Positions 24,710-33,277 of a stretch of DNA of 64,000 bases are shown piece after piece. The notes beneath the pieces were generated by a model that saw only the letters and a program-made list of their open reading frames with translations, was not told the origin of the DNA and made no database searches. The position numbers were made by a program, and so were the translations under genes. Where the stretch lies: the NCBI RefSeq assembly GCF_018397995.1, contig NZ_BBQH01000014.1:124001-188000 (forward strand), read 5' to 3'. Position 1 is the first letter of the stretch. Each line of letters opens with the position of its first letter. The stretch comes from Rhizomonospora bruguierae. GTDB lineage: Bacteria > Actinomycetota > Actinomycetes > Mycobacteriales > Micromonosporaceae.

Positions 24710-27700
24710 ATGGTAGGAATCGGCACCGTTTCGTCAACCGACCTGTTCGTCGGCACGGAACAGCACCCACTCCAGATCCAGTACGTCCGCCTCGACGGTG
24801 ACTCCACACGGGACACCGAGGCGGTGACCGTGTGGATCGAGGGGGACGGCGTCGGCACGCCGGAACCGGTGACGGTGGTCGGTCTCCGGGCCGGCGAGGA
24901 GCGCGAGGTGGAGGTGGCCGTCGCGGTGGATCCGCGGCTGGCCGAGGGCGCCCGCCAGCCGGTCACCGTCTACGCGGAGTCCCCCGGCGGCCGGGCCCGC
25001 CGGGTGGCGGAGCTGACCGTGAGCGCCCCCGGCTGGACGATGATCATGGTGCCGCACTTCCACTACGACCCGTTCTGGTGGAACACGCAGGCCGGCTACC
25101 TGGCCACCTGGGACGATCAGCCGAAGGCGGCGCAGGACGCGCGCAAACCCGGCCAAGCCGCCGCGTTCGAGCTCGTGCGGGCGCACCTCGACCTGGCCCG
25201 GCGGGACCCCGACTACAAGTTCGTGCTGTCCGGGCTGGACTATCTCAAGCCCTTCTGGGACGCGCACCCGCGGGAGCGGGCGGAGCTGCGCCGGATGATG
25301 GCGACCGGGCGGGTCGAACTGGTCGGCGGCATGTACAACGAGCCGAACACCAACCTGACGGCCCTCGAAAGCACCATCCGCAACATCCTGTACGGGACCC
25401 GGTACCAACGGGACGTCGTCGGCTCGGACCCGCACATCGGCTGGATGCTCGACGTCTTCGGCCACGACCCGGCACTGCCGGCCGCCCTCGCGGACGCGGG
25501 GCTGGCCGCCGTCGCCACCGCCCGCGGGCCCTTCCACCGGTGGGGACCGACCGTGACGACCGGCGACGAGACCGGCATGCAGTTTCCGACGGAGTTCGAA
25601 TGGATCGCGCCGGACGGACGCGGCGTGCTCTGCGGCTACCTCGCCCACCACTACCCGGCCGGGTGGCGGCTGAACGAGGTGGACACGCTGGAGGAGGCGG
25701 AGGCCGAGGCGTACCAACGCTTCCAGAGCCTGAAGCGCGCGGCGGCGACCCGGACCGTGATCCTGCCGGTGGGGTACAACCACGTGGTCCCGGCGCGGTG
25801 GACGACCGAGGTCCACCGTGACTGGCGCAAGCGCTACGTCTGGCCGCGGTTCGTGTGCGGGCTGCCGTCGGAGTTCTTCTCCCGGGTGCGCGTCGAGGCG
25901 GCGCGGCGGGGCATCCGGTTCAGCCCGCAGTCGCGTGACATGAATCCGGTGTACCCGGGCAAGGACGTGTCGTACATCGACGTGAAGCAAGCCCACCGGG
26001 CGAGCGAGACGGCGTTGCTGGACGCGGAGCGGCTCGCCACGCTCGCCTCGCTGCTCGGTGCGCCCTTTCCGGCCGGCGCGGTGGACAAGGCGTGGCGGCA
26101 GCTGCTGTTCTGCGCGCACCACGACGGCATCACCGGGGTGGCCTCGGACCAGGTCTACCTGGACCTCGCCGGCGCGTGGCGGGAGGCGTACGAGTTGGCC
26201 ACCCGCGTCCGGCGCACGGCGGTGGCACACCTCGCGTCGCAGCTGGACACCCGGGGCGACGGCGAGGCTCTGGTCATCGTCAACGCGCAGTGCTGGGTCC
26301 GCACCGATCTGGTCCGCGCGGCCGTCGAGTTCGCCGCGCCCGGCCCGATCGGGGTGGACCTGGGCGACGACGCGGGCGTACCGGTGCCGGTCGTGGTCAC
26401 CGGCGTCCGCCGGCATGCCGACGGTACGCTCGCGGCGGCCACGCTCACGTTCGTGGCGGCGGACGTCCCAGCGGGCGGATACCGCGTGTACCGGGTGTTG
26501 CGCGGCGAGCGGCCCGTCGACGGTTGGCGCCCGGTGGACGGCAACCGGGTGGAGAGCGAGGCGTTCCTCATCGAGGCCGATCCGGCGCGCGGCGGCGCGC
26601 TGAGCCGGGTCCTGGACAAGCGCGCGGGCCGGGAGGTGCTGCGCGTCGGGGAGGTGGGCGCTTCGATCGTTCTCGACGACGAGTACGCCGACCATCCACA
26701 GTTCGGCAAGGGGCCCTGGCACATCGTGCCAACGGGGACGGGCTCGGCGACGGCGGACGGGCCGGCGGCGGTGCGCGCCGAAGTGAGCCCGGCCGGTCAG
26801 CGCGTCGTCGCCACCTGCCAGCTCGGCGACCTGCGGGTCACGACCGAGGTGACGCTCTGGCACGGGCTCGACCGGGTGGAGTTCAGCACCCGCCTCGACG
26901 GGTCCATCGGACAGGATCGCCTGGCGCGGGTGCGCTTCCCGCTCGCGGTGCCCGGTGCGCGGCCGGTGTACGAGGTGGGCAACGCGGTGGTCGGGCGAAC
27001 GTTTGGCCACCCGCGGGTCGACGTCAAGGAGCACCCGTTCACGCTCGACTGCCCCGCGCACACGTGGGCGGGGCTCTCGTCCACGGTGCGGGTCGCGCTC
27101 CACGACGCGGGAGTGCCCGGTGACCGGTGCGCCATCGGCGTGGCGGAGGTCGTGGCGGCGCGGGGTGGCACGGACGAGGGCGGCGGCGCCGTGCGCGACC
27201 TGGTGGCCGCGCTGGCCGCGCAGGGCGTCACGGCGACCACCTCGCGACCGGAGGGCGCCCGCTACGGGTCGCTGGCCCTCGACTCCAACCTCCCCGACGT
27301 CCGGGTGAGCGTCGGCGGGCCGGCCCAGAACGCGTTTACCGCGCGGGTACTCGACGCCGCCGAGCCGGAATACGCGTCCAATCTGGACGAGCAGCTGCGC
27401 GCCAACGGGACGGCGCGGCTCTGGATCCCCGCGGCGACCGGCACGCCGGCCCGGGTGCCCGGTGCGGACCTGCGCGGCGAGCGGGCGCTCCCGGTCCTCG
27501 TCGTGGCCGGACGGGACGATGCGGCAACCGCGCGGGCCGTCGCCGACCTCGTGGCGGACCTGGCCGACGCCACCGTCGACGTGGACCAGCCGGCGGGGCT
27601 GCACGGCGTGCCGGACGGGGAGCGGCTCGTCGACTACTCGGTGGGCGTCCTGAACCGTGGCACCCCCGGCGCCGTCGTCGAGCCGGACGGGACGCTCTCC

Positions 27701-28975
27701 GTCTCGCTGATGAGATCGTGCAGCGGGTGGCCGACGGGTACCTGGATCGACCCGCCGCGGCGGACCACACCGGACGGGTCCAGCTTCGCGTTGCAGCACT
27801 GGAGCCACACCTTCGAGTACGCCCTCGTCTGCGGCGGCGGCGACTGGCGGGAGGCGGGGTTCGTGCGCGCCGGCCTGGCGTACAACAGCCGGTTCGTGGC
27901 ACAGGCCGAGCCGGGGCATGCCGGTCCGCTGCCGCCCTCGGGGGCCAGCCTGCTCGCGGCGGAGCCGGAGAACGTCATCCTGACCGCGTGCAAGCCGGCC
28001 GCCGACGCGCTCGACGCGGGTCGGGAGCCGGGCGCGGGTGGCGACCTGGTGGTCCGCTGTTACGAGACGGACGGCAGGCCGACCCGGGCGCGGATCCGTT
28101 CGCTCGTTCCGTTGCGCGACGCCGCCCGCGCCGACATCCGGGAGCGGCCGGGGGAGCGGCTGGCCGTGGTCGACGGGGCGGTGTGCCTCGACCTGGCGGC
28201 GGCCGCGACCGCGACGGTGATCGCCGTGCCAGAGCCACCGCACCCGCCGGCGGCCACGGCGCCCAACCCGCCCGCTGCGGAACCGGCCCATCCGGTGTTC
28301 TCGCGGTACTGGTTGCACGACAAGGGCGCCGCACCGGCGGGTGAGCTGCCCGCCACGGTGTACCTGGAGCCCCGGGTCGTCGACCTGGCCGGCCCGGCCA
28401 CTGTACAGGTGACGGTGTCCTCCACCGGCCTCGCGAAGGGAACCGTGCGACTGGTCGCCCCGCCAGAAGTGAGCGTGCTCACCGGCGACCTCGACGTCGA
28501 CATCCACGACGGATACGAACAGTTCGATGTGGAGCTGCGCCCGGCGCCAGACGCGCCCGCCGGGATCTACCATCTCACCGCCCGGGTGACCGCGGACGGT
28601 CAGACCGTCGAGGATGTCTGTGCCGTCCGACTGGGGTGCGTCGACGGTGGGGACCGTCCGGTCGCCGTCACCGTGCGAACGCCGGCCGTGACGGTATCCG
28701 CGGGAGGCGCCGAGGAGATCCGGGTCGAACTGGGCAACCTCTGCGGTGGCGAGGTGCGGGGCGAGGCGCAGCTCATCACCCCATTCGGCACGTGGGACCT
28801 GATCGGTCCGTGGACCCAGCGGTTCCGCCTCGAGCCGGGTGCGCGGACCTCGTTGGCGTACCGGGTGCGGGTCCCGCCGGACACGCCGCCGGGCGCCTTC
28901 TGGGCGCTGGTGAAGGTGATGGCGTTCGGTTCGGTGGCGTACACCGCCTCGGTCCCGGTAACCGTCCGGGCGTAG
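24710..28975 (+). CDS. Large GH38 alpha-mannosidase
   Basis: A 1421-residue glycoside hydrolase. An N-terminal beta domain (1-105) is followed by the GH38 catalytic domain (about 108-380): zinc-ligand motif HFHYDPFWW at about 113 and the nucleophile Asp248 in LDVFGHD. The middle helical domain carries HHDGITG at about 470, then long beta domains follow, with two Ig-like C-terminal segments from about 1210. No signal peptide is visible, so it should act inside the cell. Weak ribosome site (GAGGTCGGGG). Possible roles: removing a protective sugar from an inactive glycosylated intermediate, or trimming a mannose-type sugar; both are inference. GH38 is unusual in a product cluster. Confidence 0.88.
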   Translation: MVGIGTVSSTDLFVGTEQHPLQIQYVRLDGDSTRDTEAVTVWIEGDGVGTPEPVTVVGLRAGEEREVEVAVAVDPRLAEGARQPVTVYAESPGGRARRVAELTVSAPGWTMIMVPHFHYDPFWWNTQAGYLATWDDQPKAAQDARKPGQAAAFELVRAHLDLARRDPDYKFVLSGLDYLKPFWDAHPRERAELRRMMATGRVELVGGMYNEPNTNLTALESTIRNILYGTRYQRDVVGSDPHIGWMLDVFGHDPALPAALADAGLAAVATARGPFHRWGPTVTTGDETGMQFPTEFEWIAPDGRGVLCGYLAHHYPAGWRLNEVDTLEEAEAEAYQRFQSLKRAAATRTVILPVGYNHVVPARWTTEVHRDWRKRYVWPRFVCGLPSEFFSRVRVEAARRGIRFSPQSRDMNPVYPGKDVSYIDVKQAHRASETALLDAERLATLASLLGAPFPAGAVDKAWRQLLFCAHHDGITGVASDQVYLDLAGAWREAYELATRVRRTAVAHLASQLDTRGDGEALVIVNAQCWVRTDLVRAAVEFAAPGPIGVDLGDDAGVPVPVVVTGVRRHADGTLAAATLTFVAADVPAGGYRVYRVLRGERPVDGWRPVDGNRVESEAFLIEADPARGGALSRVLDKRAGREVLRVGEVGASIVLDDEYADHPQFGKGPWHIVPTGTGSATADGPAAVRAEVSPAGQRVVATCQLGDLRVTTEVTLWHGLDRVEFSTRLDGSIGQDRLARVRFPLAVPGARPVYEVGNAVVGRTFGHPRVDVKEHPFTLDCPAHTWAGLSSTVRVALHDAGVPGDRCAIGVAEVVAARGGTDEGGGAVRDLVAALAAQGVTATTSRPEGARYGSLALDSNLPDVRVSVGGPAQNAFTARVLDAAEPEYASNLDEQLRANGTARLWIPAATGTPARVPGADLRGERALPVLVVAGRDDAATARAVADLVADLADATVDVDQPAGLHGVPDGERLVDYSVGVLNRGTPGAVVEPDGTLSVSLMRSCSGWPTGTWIDPPRRTTPDGSSFALQHWSHTFEYALVCGGGDWREAGFVRAGLAYNSRFVAQAEPGHAGPLPPSGASLLAAEPENVILTACKPAADALDAGREPGAGGDLVVRCYETDGRPTRARIRSLVPLRDAARADIRERPGERLAVVDGAVCLDLAAAATATVIAVPEPPHPPAATAPNPPAAEPAHPVFSRYWLHDKGAAPAGELPATVYLEPRVVDLAGPATVQVTVSSTGLAKGTVRLVAPPEVSVLTGDLDVDIHDGYEQFDVELRPAPDAPAGIYHLTARVTADGQTVEDVCAVRLGCVDGGDRPVAVTVRTPAVTVSAGGAEEIRVELGNLCGGEVRGEAQLITPFGTWDLIGPWTQRFRLEPGARTSLAYRVRVPPDTPPGAFWALVKVMAFGSVAYTASVPVTVRA

Positions 28976-29010
28976 CTCCACCGCCGTTCGCTTCCCGAGC
29001 ATTCCACAGA

Positions 29011-29048
29011 GCCCGGTGCCGTGTGTGAGAGGCCGCACGGCACCGGGC
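29011..29048 (+). terminator. Hairpin terminator after the mannosidase gene
   Basis: A 13-bp perfect inverted repeat (29011-29023 with 29036-29048, 12-nt loop), 35 nt after the mannosidase stop and about 85 nt before the exporter gene. Confidence 0.85.
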
Positions 29049-29133
29049 CGTTCCTATGTGGACGACAGGTGGGTACTCGCCCGGGCACTCTCGAAGATGC
29101 CCGCCATGCCCCTCCTGACGAATGCTCATATGC

Positions 29134-30696
29134 ATGGTCGAGGTCGAGAGCGTGCAGACAGTCGAGGTCCGGCGGGCCGGGCGGCGGGAATGGATCGGCC
29201 TGGCGGCACTCGTGGTGCCGATGATGTTCATCCTCCTGGACAACGGCATCATCTTCCTCGCCCTGCCGCAGCTGACCGAGAACCTCGGGGCGAGCAGCAC
29301 CCAGATCCTCTGGATCGCGGACATCTACGGCTTCTTCCTGATGGCGTTCCTGGTCGCGATGGGGCGCATCGCCGACCGGATCGGGCATCGCAGGCTGCTC
29401 CTGATCGGTGCCGCCGCGTTCAGCGTGCTGTCGCTGATGGCCGCGTTCACCACCAGCCCGGTCATGCTCATCGTGCTGCGGGCCGCCCTCGGGATCGCCG
29501 GCGGCACGGTCGGGCCGAGCGTCTTCGCCATCATCCGGCAGCTGTTTCCGGACCGCCGGCAGATGGCCACCGCGATGTCCATCTTCGCCACGTCGGCGAT
29601 GATCGGTGTCGCCCTCGGACCGACGGTCGGCGGGGTGCTGCTGCACTGGTTCTGGCCGGGATCGGTCTTCCTGATCGCGGTGCCGGTGATGCTGTGGCTG
29701 CTCGTGGTGGGCCCGATCGCGCTGCCCGAGACGCGGCAGCGCTCGACCGCGCCGGTGGACCTCAGCAGCGTGGTGCTGTGGCTCAGTGCGGTGCTCCCGA
29801 CGATCTACGGCGTGACCACCCTGGCGCGAGTGGGCTGGGCGGCGGCGCCCGTGGTCGCCATCGTGGTCGGGCTGGCGCTCGGCACGGCGTTCGTGACCCG
29901 GGAACGGCGGCTGCCCAACCCGCTTCTCGACATGCGCCTGTTCGGCATCCGGGCGATCGGCACGACCCTCGCCATGTTCCTGCTCGTCGGCATCGTGCAG
30001 AGCGGCAACGGCCTGGTGCTCAACCAGCACCTCCAGCTGGTCGAGGGGTACTCCACGCTGGCGACCGCGCTGTGGATGGTGCTGCCGATCTCGGTGGCGA
30101 TCGGGGGCGTACACCTCTCCACGATGCTGGCGAAGCGCACCCGGCCGGCGTTCGTGATCGGCGGCGGGCTGGTCGTCGCCTCGGTCGGATCGGCGGTCCT
30201 GAGCCAGATCGACGCGGTCGGCGGGCTGACCACCCTGCTGGTCGGCCTGTGCATCGTGATGGCGGGCACCAGCCCGGTCGGGGTGCTCAGCGGCCAACTG
30301 GTGATGCAGTCCGCGCCGGCCGAGCAGGCGGGCTCCGCCGGATCGCTGAACGGGACCGCGGGCGAGCTGAGCTCGGCGCTGGGCATTGCCGTGTTCGGCA
30401 GCCTGGTCAACGTCTTCTACTCGGGCAACGTCCGGACGCCCGATGCCCTTTCGCCGGCGGCCGAGACGCACGCCAACGACTCCATCTCGCACGCGGTGGC
30501 CATCGCCCGGGACCTCCCGACGGGACCGGCGGAGGCGCTGGTCTCCGCGGCGCGGGACACCTTCAACAACGCGGTCACGAACATCGCGGCGCTGTGTGTG
30601 GTCCTCTTCCTCGCCCTCGCGGTCCTGACGGTCGCCACCCTCCGCGAGATACCGCCCATCGGCGCCAAGCCCAGCCCGGCGAAGCGGGCCGAGTGA
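29134..30696 (+). CDS. MFS drug efflux transporter (DHA2, 14 TM)
   Basis: A 520-residue exporter of the EmrB/QacA type with about 14 membrane helices. It has the motif A region GRIADRIGHRRLLLIG between helices 2 and 3, motif C-like GIAGGTVGPSVF, and LLDNGIIFLALPQL in helix 1. It likely exports the enediyne or a conjugate as self-resistance. The start is uncertain: ATG 29134 (MVEVESV) is preferred over ATG 29122; neither has a good ribosome site, so a leaderless mRNA is possible. It is followed by the FGE-like gene after 21 nt and probably heads the long operon to 39732. Confidence 0.92.
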   Translation: MVEVESVQTVEVRRAGRREWIGLAALVVPMMFILLDNGIIFLALPQLTENLGASSTQILWIADIYGFFLMAFLVAMGRIADRIGHRRLLLIGAAAFSVLSLMAAFTTSPVMLIVLRAALGIAGGTVGPSVFAIIRQLFPDRRQMATAMSIFATSAMIGVALGPTVGGVLLHWFWPGSVFLIAVPVMLWLLVVGPIALPETRQRSTAPVDLSSVVLWLSAVLPTIYGVTTLARVGWAAAPVVAIVVGLALGTAFVTRERRLPNPLLDMRLFGIRAIGTTLAMFLLVGIVQSGNGLVLNQHLQLVEGYSTLATALWMVLPISVAIGGVHLSTMLAKRTRPAFVIGGGLVVASVGSAVLSQIDAVGGLTTLLVGLCIVMAGTSPVGVLSGQLVMQSAPAEQAGSAGSLNGTAGELSSALGIAVFGSLVNVFYSGNVRTPDALSPAAETHANDSISHAVAIARDLPTGPAEALVSAARDTFNNAVTNIAALCVVLFLALAVLTVATLREIPPIGAKPSPAKRAE

Positions 30697-30717
30697 CGGA
30701 CGTCGGGGGAGCTGGAG

Positions 30718-31584
30718 ATGGGCGAGATGGTGCGGATTCCCGGGGGCACGTTCCTGCAGGGCACTCCGGAGTGGGTTCTGGACATGCTGGGCCGGGCGGA
30801 CCAGCCGTTTCCGCGGGAGTGGTTCGCCGACGAGACGCCACAGGTGCGTCGCGCGGTCCGGCCCTACCTCATCGACCGGTACCCGGTGACCGTCGGGGAG
30901 TTCGGTGGGTTCGTCCGCGACACCGGCCACCGGACCGAAGCCGAACGCCGCGGGCGCGGTCTGGTGTACGGGCCGGATGGGTGGGCGGAGGTGCCGGGGG
31001 CCTGCTGGAGCGACCCCGGGGGCGCCGGCGTGATCCCGGACGGCTACCAGGACCACCCCGTGGTGCACGTCTCCTTCGAGGACGCGACGGCGTACGCCCG
31101 GTGGGCCGGTAAGCGTCTGCCGACGGAGGTGGAGTGGGAGTTCGCGGCTCGCGGTGAGGAGTTCCGGCTCTGGCCGTGGGGTGACTGCTGGGACGCGGGC
31201 AACGCGAACACGACCGAATACCACGCCGGCTCCTTCACCTCCTACGGGCAGTGGCAGGCGTGGTGGAAAGACACCTGCGCCCGGGAGGCGGTGGTGCCCC
31301 GATCGACGCCGGTCGGTGCCTTCGCCGGCCGGGGCGACAGCCCGTTCGGCTGCGGGGACATGGCCGGAAACGTCTACGAGTGGACGGCCACGCTGTCGCA
31401 CCTCTACGCCGACGCGGTGCGGTGCGACGAGACGGTCCGGATGGCGGTCGGCCGGTACCGGGTGATGCGCGGAGGTTCCTGGATGAACCTTCGCTACCAG
31501 GTCAGGTGCGCCGACCGGATGCACGGCGACCCGACCGGATGGTCCACCTTCGCGCACGGCTTCCGCTGCGCGAAGAGCCTGTAG
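30718..31584 (+). CDS. FGE/SUMF1-fold protein lacking the copper cysteines
   Basis: A 288-residue formylglycine-generating-enzyme-fold protein. Family blocks are MVRIPGGTFLQG, HPVVHVSFEDATAYARWAGKRLPTEVEWEFAARG, NVYEW, RYRVMRGGSWMN and HGFRCAKSL. In true FGEs the segment after GGSW carries two copper-binding cysteines; here it reads GGSWMNLRYQVRCADR, three residues shorter and without both. It also has no EgtB-like DinB domain. It is therefore probably not a sulfatase activator but a repurposed oxygenase or binding fold (inference). No sulfatase gene lies in the window. It is 14 nt upstream of the sulfur-carrier gene. Confidence 0.88.
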   Translation: MGEMVRIPGGTFLQGTPEWVLDMLGRADQPFPREWFADETPQVRRAVRPYLIDRYPVTVGEFGGFVRDTGHRTEAERRGRGLVYGPDGWAEVPGACWSDPGGAGVIPDGYQDHPVVHVSFEDATAYARWAGKRLPTEVEWEFAARGEEFRLWPWGDCWDAGNANTTEYHAGSFTSYGQWQAWWKDTCAREAVVPRSTPVGAFAGRGDSPFGCGDMAGNVYEWTATLSHLYADAVRCDETVRMAVGRYRVMRGGSWMNLRYQVRCADRMHGDPTGWSTFAHGFRCAKSL

Positions 31585-31598
31585 GCGAGGAGGTTCCC

Positions 31599-31865
31599 GT
31601 GGTCAAGCTCGTCCTGCCATCGGTGTGGCACGTCGACGGCCAGCACACGTTCGAGGTTCCGGCCGGCCCACTGCCGGCGATCATCAAGGGGCTTGTCGAG
31701 GCCAACCCGAGCCTGCGGCGACGGCTGCTCGGACCGGACGGCGAGCCCGCCGGCTACATCAACATCTGCGTGGACGAGGACCTCGTGCCGCGACAGGCCC
31801 GGGCGGCGACGGTGGTGGACGCCGGCAGCACGGTCACCATCATGCCGCCCATGGCCGGTGGCTGA
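31599..31865 (+). CDS. MoaD/ThiS-type ubiquitin-like sulfur carrier protein
   Basis: An 88-residue beta-grasp protein. HVDGQHTFEVPAG, GYINICVDEDL and the C-terminal TVTIMPPMAGG match MoaD/CysO-type carriers, which are adenylated and thiocarboxylated on the terminal Gly-Gly. The start is GTG 31599, 6 nt after GAGGAGG. It lies between the FGE-like protein and an FAD monooxygenase. No E1-like activating enzyme (MoeB/ThiF) is in the window; known biosynthetic sulfur carriers often borrow the housekeeping one. This points to sulfur insertion into the product or a sugar; the target is unknown. Confidence 0.9.
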   Translation: MVKLVLPSVWHVDGQHTFEVPAGPLPAIIKGLVEANPSLRRRLLGPDGEPAGYINICVDEDLVPRQARAATVVDAGSTVTIMPPMAGG

Positions 31866-31914
31866 TCGGGCTCCGGGAACCGCCCGGGCTGACCATCCAG
31901 AATGGAGGGATACC

Positions 31915-33258
31915 GTGCCGAAAGGCCACATTGGAGACCGTGTCGTCGTCCTCGGCGGTAGCATGGCGGGCCTGCTGGCGGCCAGGGTGCTCGCCGACCG
32001 GTTCGCCGAGGTCGTGCTCGTCGACCGGGACGCGGTCACGGAGGCGAAAGGGTACCGGCGGGGCGTCCCCCACGGCCGGCACGCGCACGGGATCATGGCC
32101 AAGGGCCAGCAGATCCTCGAGGCGCAGTTTCCCGGCATCACCGCCGACATGACGGCGGCGGGCGTGCGCCCGGGCGACTTCAACGGCGACATCCGCTGGT
32201 ACTTCAACGGCAAGCGGATCCGCCCGGGGCACTCCGGGCTGCTCTGCGTGCCGGCGACCCGGCCGGTGCTGGAGTACCACGTGCGGGAGCGGGTGCGGCG
32301 GATCCCCAACGTCACGTTCCTGGAAGGCCGCGACATCCTCGGCCTCGCCACGACGGCGGACAACACCCGGGTGAGCGGTGCCCGGGTACGCGAGCGCGAC
32401 GGTACCGGCGTCGAGACGCTCCACGCGGATCTGGTGCTGGACACCACCGGCCGTGGTTCGCGCACCCCGGCGTGGCTGGCGGAGATGGGTTATGCGCGGC
32501 CCCCCGAAGAGCGGGTGAAGGTCGGGCTGGCCTACACGACGCGCCACTACCGGTTGGACTGCGATCCGCTCGGCAGCGACCTGGCCATCGTCCCCGCGCC
32601 GACGCCGGCCTTTCCCCGTGGCGCCTTCTTCTACCAGCTGCCGGGCCACACCGACCGGATAGAGCTGTCCCTGACCGGGATGCTGGGGGACCACCCGCCG
32701 ACCGACCCGGAAGGCTTCCACGCCTTCGCCAAGTCGTTGCCGGTGCCCGAGATCTACCAGGCGATCCGGACCGCCGAGCCGCTGGACGATCCGGTGATGT
32801 TCCAGTACCCGGCGAGCGTGCGCCGCCGCTACGAGCGGTTGACCAGGTTTCCCGACCGGCTGCTCGTGATGGGCGACGCCGCGTGCAGCTTCAACCCCAT
32901 ATACGCGCAGGGGATGACCATGGCCGCGATCGAGTCGCTCAAGCTGCGCGACCACCTGGCGCACGGGATGCCCCAGGCGCTGCCGTTCTTCCGCGACATC
33001 GGGCGTGACATCGACAACCCGTGGGCGTTGTCCGCCGGCGCCGACCTGGGTTTCCCCGGGGTTGACGGAAAACGCACCCTGAAGGTGCGCCTCGGCAACG
33101 CGTACGTCGCGCGGCTGCAGCGCGCGGCGGTTCACGACTCGGCCCTCACCGACGCGTTCATCCGCGCCGCGGGTCTGGTGGATCCGCCGCAGGCGCTCAT
33201 GCGGCCGGCGAACATGCTGCGGGTGTTCCGGCACTCCGTTCTACCGACGTCCAACTGA
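31915..33258 (+). CDS. FAD-dependent monooxygenase / oxidoreductase
   Basis: A 447-residue flavoprotein of the PHBH-like group. It has an N-terminal Rossmann motif (VVVLGGSMAGLLAARVLA) with acidic residue VLVDRD, the DG-like segment LVLDTTGRGSRTPAWL, and the GD motif LLVMGDAACSFNPIYAQGM. The start is GTG 31915 directly after GGAGGGA. It probably hydroxylates or epoxidises an intermediate. It is 49 nt downstream of the sulfur carrier and 19 nt upstream of an epoxide hydrolase, so an epoxidation-hydrolysis pair is plausible. Confidence 0.9.
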   Translation: MPKGHIGDRVVVLGGSMAGLLAARVLADRFAEVVLVDRDAVTEAKGYRRGVPHGRHAHGIMAKGQQILEAQFPGITADMTAAGVRPGDFNGDIRWYFNGKRIRPGHSGLLCVPATRPVLEYHVRERVRRIPNVTFLEGRDILGLATTADNTRVSGARVRERDGTGVETLHADLVLDTTGRGSRTPAWLAEMGYARPPEERVKVGLAYTTRHYRLDCDPLGSDLAIVPAPTPAFPRGAFFYQLPGHTDRIELSLTGMLGDHPPTDPEGFHAFAKSLPVPEIYQAIRTAEPLDDPVMFQYPASVRRRYERLTRFPDRLLVMGDAACSFNPIYAQGMTMAAIESLKLRDHLAHGMPQALPFFRDIGRDIDNPWALSAGADLGFPGVDGKRTLKVRLGNAYVARLQRAAVHDSALTDAFIRAAGLVDPPQALMRPANMLRVFRHSVLPTSN

Positions 33259-33277
33259 GCCCGGAGGGGGGCAGGAC

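Noticed and set aside
24734-29038. 1434-codon minus-strand open frame opposite the mannosidase
   Set aside because: The plus strand carries clear GH38 motifs along the same region; the antisense product has no recognisable domain.
30718-31584. Sulfatase-activating formylglycine-generating enzyme
   Set aside because: The copper cysteine pair is missing and no sulfatase is near, so only the fold was kept in the call.
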